Positions 7,725 through 11,994 of a stretch of DNA of 11,994 nucleotides are shown in pieces. The translations under genes and the position numbers were made by a program. Numbering within the stretch: position 1 is the stretch's first letter; each line of letters begins with the position of its first letter. Source of the stretch: Eubacteriales bacterium (GTDB lineage Bacteria > Bacillota > Clostridia > JAQUNY01); contig JAQUNY010000039.1 of assembly GCA_028717405.1 (NCBI GenBank), forward strand, positions 1 through 11,994, in the 5' to 3' direction. The notes beneath the pieces are model-generated. The model worked only from the letters and a program-made list of their open reading frames with translations. It was not told the origin of the DNA and did not search any database.

Positions 7725-7782
7725 TTGTTCACTCCCGGATAATATAAACTAAAATATTTCGTCTATCCCCAGCGCTTTATGT

Positions 7783-7810
7783 TAGATCATGTATCATAGA
7801 TCATGGATCG
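7783..7810. repeat. 14-bp tandem repeat upstream of the importer genes
   Basis: TAGATCATG occurs at 7783 and again at 7797. The two 14-bp units match at 12 of 14 positions (TAGATCATGTATCA, TAGATCATGGATCG). They lie 60-85 bases before the solute-binding gene start. The position, and a spacing longer than one helical turn, could suit a regulator site, but no known box is recognised and simple duplication would also explain it. Confidence 0.55.
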
Positions 7811-7831
7811 ATGCTGTCCCGTTATATCAAA

Positions 7832-8383
7832 TCAATAATACAGATTACCGGCAGAGCCGCCAAACTGGTTCATAATAGTATTAAGTGCGGCTGTTATGGC
7901 GCTGCCTGCAAAGATACCTATAACGGCTCCGATCAATCCCATGATGAGCATGGCGCGCGCATAGTTGCGCTTGTTTTTGTTCACCGAAGGATTCTTCCCG
8001 AACGACCATGCGATAATCATAATAATATTAACGATAGGAATAGCCAGCAGTATGAACATCAGCAGATATTGCCCGACAGACATGACAGGACTGGTACCGG
8101 CAGCTCCGGATTGCCTGTAATCAGGCTGGGGAGGAGCATAGGTTTGTGGCTGTGGTCTGCTGTAATTGGGGGGTGGCTGCGGATTGTTGTATGAAGCCTG
8201 ATTTGTCTGCGGCGGAGGAGCGTATGAGGGCTGTGAAGGAGCCCTGGGGGGTACTGCAGCTGCCGGCGCCGAAGATGATGCGGGTGCAGGCGGAGGTGAG
8301 GAAACCGGTTTTCCGCAATTTCTGCAAAATTTCATTCCTTCATCCAGAGCAGCCCCACAAGACATACAAAACTTCTGTGCCAT
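7832..8383 (-). CDS. Small zinc-ribbon membrane protein, proline-rich linker
   Basis: This is a 183-residue protein. I start it at the ATG at 8383 because AGGGAGA lies seven bases upstream. An ATG at 8401 is in frame but has no such site. The N-terminus is a zinc ribbon with C6, C9, C20 and C23 (CMSCG...CRNCG). Residues 28-97 are a Pro/Ala/Gln/Tyr-rich linker. Two membrane helices follow at about 105-127 and 144-168, with a basic KNKRNYARA loop between them. This layout is common among uncharacterised clostridial proteins, and its role is not known. It is read in the same direction as the ABC genes, 107 bp before them. It mirrors the zinc-ribbon protein at 1487-2632, where the ribbon is at the other end. 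Confidence 0.85.
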   Translation of the reverse strand: MAQKFCMSCGAALDEGMKFCRNCGKPVSSPPPAPASSSAPAAAVPPRAPSQPSYAPPPQTNQASYNNPQPPPNYSRPQPQTYAPPQPDYRQSGAAGTSPVMSVGQYLLMFILLAIPIVNIIMIIAWSFGKNPSVNKNKRNYARAMLIMGLIGAVIGIFAGSAITAALNTIMNQFGGSAGNLYY

Positions 8384-8803
8384 GGTGATATCTCCCTTCA
8401 TAATGTAGGTTTGTTGCCCGGGATACCGTCCGGGCTGCGGCCATCGACATATTGAGTTACCAGCTCCCAGGCGGTTGCTTCATGCAGCAATGCTTTGATG
8501 CAGATCCTGACCTGAAAGCCTGTGACTATCAATCTATGCACATCAATAAATCTTTCGAAAACATTATATTACACAGAGCGGCTTTATGCCACAATTATCT
8601 TGATGGGCTGTAACTTATCGACTCAATTATTTTGCCGAATCCGGGCATCTTGTGATATACGATAGGCTGATGATAATGTCATCCTGTAAATTGCCATAGC
8701 GAAATGGCATCCCTGGCTTGAAGTACAGGTAAGGCGTGCTGTTCTTACAGACAGAAGCTTGTATGTGCATATGTATGTAAGTATTGTAAAGAAGGACAAC
8801 TTA
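8384..8803. other. Stretch of about 420 bases with no supported gene
   Basis: I read both strands. The only structures are the hairpin at 8416-8435 and a short stem GCCAT/ATGGC at 8693-8708 with a 6-base loop. A + frame open from 8404 to 8613 contains an ATG at 8482 (43 residues) but no ribosome site. The - strand frames in 8623-8927 have no good start. The DNA between two divergently read genes should hold promoters for both, but no strong -35/-10 pair is visible. Confidence 0.5.
8416..8435 (-). other. Small GC hairpin before the zinc-ribbon membrane gene
   Basis: GCCCGG (8416-8421) and CCGGGC (8430-8435) form a perfect 6-bp stem around an 8-base loop. No T-run follows on either strand, so it is not a terminator. 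It would sit in the 5' leader of the zinc-ribbon gene about 30 bases above its start. Confidence 0.35.
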
Positions 8804-8999
8804 ATGTAAAATAAAGGCATCCAAAGAAACAGATTACATACCTAAGGATAAACAAGAAAAAGCGAAGTTGATTGAGTTGGAGAGTGATACTACAATAATT
8901 GGACACATATATCTTATAAAAAGCCACAATACAGATGGCTTTAGATTAGACTGGAATTACATTTTTTATATGAGATATAATTATAGTGAATATGAATAG
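8804..8999 (+). pseudogene. Small gene broken by one extra base after its start codon
   Basis: AAGGA at 8792-8796 sits seven bases before an ATG at 8804, a proper start, but the next codon is TAA. If the single T at 8807 is removed, the frame reads through as a 64-residue protein beginning MKIKASKETDYIPKD and ending YNYSEYE, stopping at TAG 8997-8999. The reading is charged at the N-terminus and aromatic at the C-terminus and looks like real protein. No family is recognised. It ends 21 bases before the glycosidase gene and shares its AT-rich composition, so the two were probably one transcript. A sequencing error at this base would make it an intact gene. Confidence 0.55.
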
Positions 9000-9020
9000 G
9001 TTCGTCAGAAAGGGCGACAA

Positions 9021-10040
9021 TTGTATACATTCAAACACAATAAAACTGAAAAAGATGGGAAAAGGAGAAAGGTAAAAGCTATTATTATTTTTATAATTTT
9101 TGAAGTAGTTTTTACATTGATTAGCGCACCAGCACTAGTGTTTTACGGACCTTTTGAAAACATTAAAAAACTCATTGTAGGCACGTCGTGGGCTACATTG
9201 AATCACCAATATATTGCCAAATCCTTCTTATCTGACCAGGCAATCGAAAGAATAATCGGAAATGATTTTGCTGTAGATATTTTAGGAGAAGGAGAGACAA
9301 TACAAAAATTAGACTTCGAAATTAACCATGATAGTAAAATTATGGTACAGAATATAAGCAGTATAGCGTTTGACGGTAAAGTGATAACTATATATGATCC
9401 TACCCTGATAAAAATAGGATATTCCCGGTTTATACCCAAATATGGGGAACCTACAAGCCATATAGCAAAAAACAACAGTGCTGTGGCAGCAATCAACGCA
9501 GGCGGCTTTCTTGATTCGGAGGCAGAGGGATGGACCGGTACGGGAGGTATACCGGACGGATATATCATTCATGAAGGTAAAGTGATTTATAATTTATATA
9601 ATGACGAAAATGTAAAAATTGATACAGTGTCTTTTACAAATGAAGGAATGTTAATCGTAGGGAAGTACTCAATCAACGAGTTATTAAAACTGGGTGTCAT
9701 TGAAGGAGTCTCTTTCGGACCGCCTTTGATTATTAATGGAAAACCGACTATACCTGAAGGAAGTGACGGCGGTTGGGGAGCAGCACCAAGAACGGTAATA
9801 GGGCAAAAAGCAAATGGAGAGATTATTATGATGGTGATTGATGGCAGAAAAATCAGCAAATGGGGAGCAACTCTGAAAGACTGCCAGGATATATTATTGC
9901 AAATGGGGGCAGTGAATGCGTCTAATCTTGATGGAGGTTCATCTGCAACTATGTATTATAACGGTAAGGTGATTAATAAACCGGCAGATGCGTTAGGGGA
10001 AAGGGCAGTCCCATCAGTTTTTCTGGTAATGCCTGAATAG
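9021..10040 (+). CDS. Membrane-anchored phosphodiester glycosidase (NAGPA/DUF2233-like)
   Basis: Proteins of this family resemble the domain that removes GlcNAc from phosphodiester-linked sugars. Bacterial members are often linked to cell-wall or exopolysaccharide glycans. The gene encodes 339 residues from a TTG with AAAGGG six bases upstream. No in-frame ATG or GTG exists before the membrane segment. A basic tail is followed by one membrane helix at about 18-42, which should anchor an external domain. Family motifs are INAGGF (158-163), SFGPPLIINGK, AAPRTVIGQ (254-262) with MVIDGR after it, and NLDGGSSATMYYNG (302-315). The C-terminus ends RAVPSVFLVMPE, as usual for the family. The gene is clearly AT-richer than its neighbours: the line at 9061-9120 has only 12 G/C in 60. 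This suggests acquisition from outside. Confidence 0.88.
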   Translation: MYTFKHNKTEKDGKRRKVKAIIIFIIFEVVFTLISAPALVFYGPFENIKKLIVGTSWATLNHQYIAKSFLSDQAIERIIGNDFAVDILGEGETIQKLDFEINHDSKIMVQNISSIAFDGKVITIYDPTLIKIGYSRFIPKYGEPTSHIAKNNSAVAAINAGGFLDSEAEGWTGTGGIPDGYIIHEGKVIYNLYNDENVKIDTVSFTNEGMLIVGKYSINELLKLGVIEGVSFGPPLIINGKPTIPEGSDGGWGAAPRTVIGQKANGEIIMMVIDGRKISKWGATLKDCQDILLQMGAVNASNLDGGSSATMYYNGKVINKPADALGERAVPSVFLVMPE

Positions 10041-10125
10041 CATGTGACAAGGGATAACATTGCAGGTAATATTATTAAACTGATTTAGTCATTATGTGGA
10101 AGGTTGACTATTAAAATATGGCGTG

Positions 10126-10154
10126 TTGCTTTATTGCGCTGCGGCTAGTAAAAT
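10126..10154 (+). promoter_or_regulatory. Candidate promoter for the isomerase gene
   Basis: TTGCTT (10126-10131) and TAAAAT (10149-10154) are 17 bp apart. The -10 matches five of six bases and the -35 three of six. A second possible -10, TATAGT, lies near 10159. Transcription from here would give a leader of about 140 nt that includes the purine-rich repeats. Confidence 0.35.
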
Positions 10155-10195
10155 CATTATAGTGATAAAAATACAGGCGTTTTGTAAATCGGCAG

Positions 10196-10267
10196 CCGGA
10201 AGCGGGTCCGGAAGCAGGCATCTTCTGCGGCAGGTATCTGCAGAGGGACCTGGAAGAGGGATCTGAC
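10196..10267 (+). repeat. Short imperfect tandem duplications before the isomerase gene
   Basis: CCGGAAGCGGGT and CCGGAAGCAGGC follow each other at 10196-10219, and AGAGGGACCTGGA and AGAGGGATCTGAC at 10242-10267. Between them, GGCATCTTCTGC and GGCAGGTATCTGC are a third loose pair. Each unit is 12-13 bp. The last pair supplies the GA-rich stretch that could serve as ribosome site for the alternative start at 10270. Confidence 0.5.
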
Positions 10268-10302
10268 AGATGATTTCATTGAAAACAGAAAGGATGGAAT
10301 AT

Positions 10303-11139
10303 ATGAAAAAGTTTATTGTCGGTCTGCAGCTCTATTCGATTCGTGAAGATATGGAAAAGGATATGGCCGCAGCACTTGGGAAGGTAAGAGAGATAGGGTA
10401 CGAATATGTTGAATTTGCAGGATATTTTGGGCATTCGGCGGAAGATGTGAAAAAAATGCTTGATGATAATGGGTTAAAGTGTATATCAGTTCATCAGAAA
10501 CATGACGTATTTCTTAAAGAACCTGCCGCGGCAATCTCACATCTCAGGACTATCGGAGCTTCATATTGTGCGGTGCCATGGATGGGTAAAGATAAGCATA
10601 AGGGTTCTGCAGATTTTGAGGGAACAGTTAAGGAATTCATCCAGGCAGGCAAAGCATTAAAAGATGCAGGCATTCAGCTTCTTTACCATAATCATGATTT
10701 CGAGTTTGAGAGGTATGACGGGAAGTTCCTTCTTGACTGGCTTTACGAATCAGTCCCGGCCGACCTTCTTAAAACACAGATAGATACCTGCTGGGTCAGG
10801 TATGCCGGATATGACCCGGCCGCTTATCTGCGGAAATATGTCGGGAGGAGCCCTGTTGTGCACCTTAAGGACTTTGTATGTGAAAAATTCAATATGGGCG
10901 CCGCTTATGCCCTGATTGACAGCTCGGGTAAGGAAGGGAAGCCTGCGGACAGAAACGCAGCCGGATTTAAATTTATGCCTCTCGGAATGGGGATGCAGGA
11001 TTTTAACTCCATACTGGAAGCTGCGGAGTATGCCGGAGCGGATATTGTGATAGTTGAACAGGATGCATCGACTGACCGTCCGCCGATGGAAGCGGCCAAA
11101 ATCAGCAGGGAATACCTCAGAGGGTCAGGCATGGCTTGA
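10303..11139 (+). CDS. Sugar phosphate isomerase/epimerase-type TIM barrel
   Basis: This 278-residue metal-dependent TIM barrel belongs to the xylose-isomerase-like (AP_endonuc_2) family, whose members isomerise, epimerise or dehydrate sugars and inositols in the cytoplasm. Visible motifs in order: VGLQLYSIRED at the N-terminus, GYEYVEFAG, YHNHDFEFE (H129, H131, E134), QIDTCW (D161), VVHLKDF (H187) and IVIVEQDAS (E252). E134, D161, H187 and E252 are the likely metal ligands. I chose the ATG at 10303 because AAGGATGG precedes it at good distance and family members usually begin right before the GLQLYS strand. An ATG at 10270 behind GAGGGA would add 11 residues and cannot be ruled out. The gene stands alone, with no sugar transporter or dehydrogenase beside it, so the substrate is unknown. 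Confidence 0.9.
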   Translation: MKKFIVGLQLYSIREDMEKDMAAALGKVREIGYEYVEFAGYFGHSAEDVKKMLDDNGLKCISVHQKHDVFLKEPAAAISHLRTIGASYCAVPWMGKDKHKGSADFEGTVKEFIQAGKALKDAGIQLLYHNHDFEFERYDGKFLLDWLYESVPADLLKTQIDTCWVRYAGYDPAAYLRKYVGRSPVVHLKDFVCEKFNMGAAYALIDSSGKEGKPADRNAAGFKFMPLGMGMQDFNSILEAAEYAGADIVIVEQDASTDRPPMEAAKISREYLRGSGMA

Positions 11140-11242
11140 AGATGCAGCCTTTCAGTCGGCAAAGTCATCTTTGGCGAAATATAACAGCGATGTCCTGATT
11201 TTTGCGTAATGCAATTTTGTGATAACTTGTGGTAAAAGCAGA

Positions 11243-11271
11243 TTTACATGCGAGCCAAATTAGTATATATT
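11243..11271 (+). promoter_or_regulatory. Strong sigma-A-type promoter for lemA
   Basis: TTTACA (11243-11248) and TATATT (11266-11271) are exactly 17 bp apart, each matching five of six consensus bases. The start point would be near 11278, about 75 bases before the lemA start codon. It is the best promoter in the window. Confidence 0.65.
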
Positions 11272-11272
11272 T

Positions 11273-11289
11273 GATTTGTATATCAAATC
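11273..11289 (+). promoter_or_regulatory. Palindrome over the lemA transcription start, possible operator
   Basis: GATTTG (11273-11278) and CAAATC (11284-11289) are perfect inverted halves around TATAT. The site begins two bases after the -10 box and so covers the predicted start point. A repressor bound there would block the promoter. The half-sites match no regulator box I recognise. Confidence 0.5.
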
Positions 11290-11296
11290 TATTCAA

Positions 11297-11331
11297 GCGC
11301 TGCTGTAACAACCAGTTTACAGTTCAGGCGC
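11297..11331 (+). other. Stem-loop in the lemA leader RNA
   Basis: CTGTAA (11303-11308) pairs with TTACAG (11317-11322) around an 8-base loop, and GCGC (11297-11300) pairs with GCGC (11328-11331) below an internal loop. No T-run follows, so it is not a terminator. It ends seven bases before the ribosome site at 11338-11345 and could protect the message or affect translation. Confidence 0.5.
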
Positions 11332-11352
11332 CCGGAAAGAGGAGGAAGGCAG

Positions 11353-11907
11353 ATGCCAACATACGGTTATGTTATTATCGGTATAGTTTTTGTTGTTTTT
11401 GTTTGGGCAATTATTACCTATAACACGTTTGTTTCTCTCAGAAATAAAACCGAGGAAGCTTTTTCAACAATGGATGTATACCTCAAGAAGAGATATGATC
11501 TGGTACCTAATCTGGTCGATACAGTAAAAGGTTATGCCGCGCATGAACAGGAGACTTTCCAGAAAGTAACCGATGCAAGGGTACGCGCCATGTCTTCCGA
11601 AAATATTGCGGACAGACAGGCAAGTGAAACTGCTCTTTCACAGACACTCAGATCTCTGTTTGCACTTGCTGAAAATTACCCCATGCTTAAGGCTGACACA
11701 GCCTTTGTCCAGCTTCAGCAGCAGCTTCAGGGTGTCGAGGAAGATATCGCCCAGGCGAGGAAGTATTATAATGCAGTCGTCAAGACGATGAATACGAAAG
11801 TTGAGATGTTCCCCTCAAATATTGCAGCTTCGATTATGGGCTTTAAGAAATATCCTTTCTTTATGGTAGAGAATGAAGAAAGAGCTAATGTCCGAGTCAA
11901 TTTCTAA
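11353..11907 (+). CDS. lemA: LemA family membrane protein
   Basis: This 184-residue full-length LemA protein starts at an ATG with AGAGGAGG seven bases upstream. It has one membrane helix at about residues 5-24, then the conserved YNTFVSLRNKTEEAFSTMDV, LKKRYDLVPNLVDTVKGYA and HEQETF segments of a long helical bundle. It ends with the typical IAQARKYYNAVVKTMNTK, FPSNIAA and GFKKYPFF motifs. The bundle of LemA proteins faces outside the cell. Their job is not settled, though many sit next to TPM/YgcG-type or DUF2207 membrane proteins, and a second gene does follow here after 25 bases. It has its own promoter, a palindrome at the start point and a leader stem-loop. Confidence 0.95.
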   Translation: MPTYGYVIIGIVFVVFVWAIITYNTFVSLRNKTEEAFSTMDVYLKKRYDLVPNLVDTVKGYAAHEQETFQKVTDARVRAMSSENIADRQASETALSQTLRSLFALAENYPMLKADTAFVQLQQQLQGVEEDIAQARKYYNAVVKTMNTKVEMFPSNIAASIMGFKKYPFFMVENEERANVRVNF

Positions 11908-11932
11908 TGTAATGATAATGACGGAGGGCCGG

Positions 11933-11994
11933 ATGCTGAAGAAGAAAACTTTTACAAGACAGGCAGTGATGATGATCATTGCTTTTATGTCCGT
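11933..11994 (+). CDS. Start of a membrane or exported protein, cut by the window edge
   Basis: GGAGGG lies just before an ATG at 11933, 25 bases after the lemA stop, so the two form an operon. Only 20 codons are visible: MLKKKTFTRQAVMM, then the hydrophobic IIAFMSV. Basic residues followed by a hydrophobic run fit a signal peptide or first membrane helix. By analogy with other lemA loci it may be a TPM-domain (YgcG-like) or DUF2207 protein, but the visible part cannot decide this. Confidence 0.6.
   Translation, partial: MLKKKTFTRQAVMMIIAFMS

Noticed and set aside
8404..8613. Open + frame with a 43-residue reading from the ATG at 8482
   Set aside because: No ribosome site precedes the ATG and nothing in the reading resembles a known protein.
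8690..8760. Possible cyclic di-GMP riboswitch before the glycosidase (stem at 8693-8708, then GGTAAGGCG)
   Set aside because: The conserved core of the known classes is not present and the stem is only 5 bp.
8623..8927. Short - strand frames of 60-65 residues opposite the intergenic region and the broken small gene
   Set aside because: They lack good starts and overlap the better + strand reading at 8804-8999.
10270..10302. Start of the isomerase at the ATG at 10270
   Set aside because: A GA-rich stretch supports it weakly, but family members begin near the GLQLYS strand and 10303 has a well-spaced AAGGATGG. It is left as an alternative.

Overview
The window looks like chromosomal DNA of a Gram-positive clostridium-like bacterium (Bacillota, probably Clostridia). 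The evidence is strong AGGAGG-type ribosome sites, several TTG starts backed by such sites, a lipoprotein-type solute-binding protein, and small membrane proteins that combine a zinc ribbon with a proline-rich stretch. No rRNA, tRNA, CRISPR array, transposase or phage gene was found. The genus cannot be fixed from the sequence.

Layout. (1) 1-1405, + strand: a short imperfect tandem repeat, then a membrane-anchored diguanylate cyclase. (2) 1487-8383, - strand, read right to left: a small zinc-ribbon membrane protein; a two-gene ABC importer (solute-binding lipoprotein and a one-chain double permease) with no ATPase beside it; then, behind its own candidate promoter and a leader of about 200 nt, a tight two-gene unit. 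That unit encodes a 7-TM/coiled-coil/Ala-Gly-rich protein and a duplicated-domain protein ending in a zinc ribbon. (3) 8384-8803: no supported gene. (4) 8804-10040, + strand: an AT-rich segment with a small gene broken by one base, followed by a membrane-anchored phosphodiester glycosidase (NAGPA/DUF2233-like). (5) 10303-11139, + strand: a sugar phosphate isomerase/epimerase-type TIM barrel. (6) 11243-11994, + strand: a good promoter with a palindrome at its start point, a leader hairpin, lemA, and the beginning of another gene that runs off the edge.

How the genes may work together. The importer genes are clearly a transport unit but must borrow an ATPase from elsewhere. The 2651-4738 and 1487-2632 genes are 18 nt apart and almost certainly co-expressed. 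Neither belongs to a family I recognise beyond its zinc ribbon and coiled coil, so this is the best candidate for an undescribed module. Short tandem duplications recur in the intergenic DNA (81-199, 4974-5008, 7783-7810, 10196-10267).
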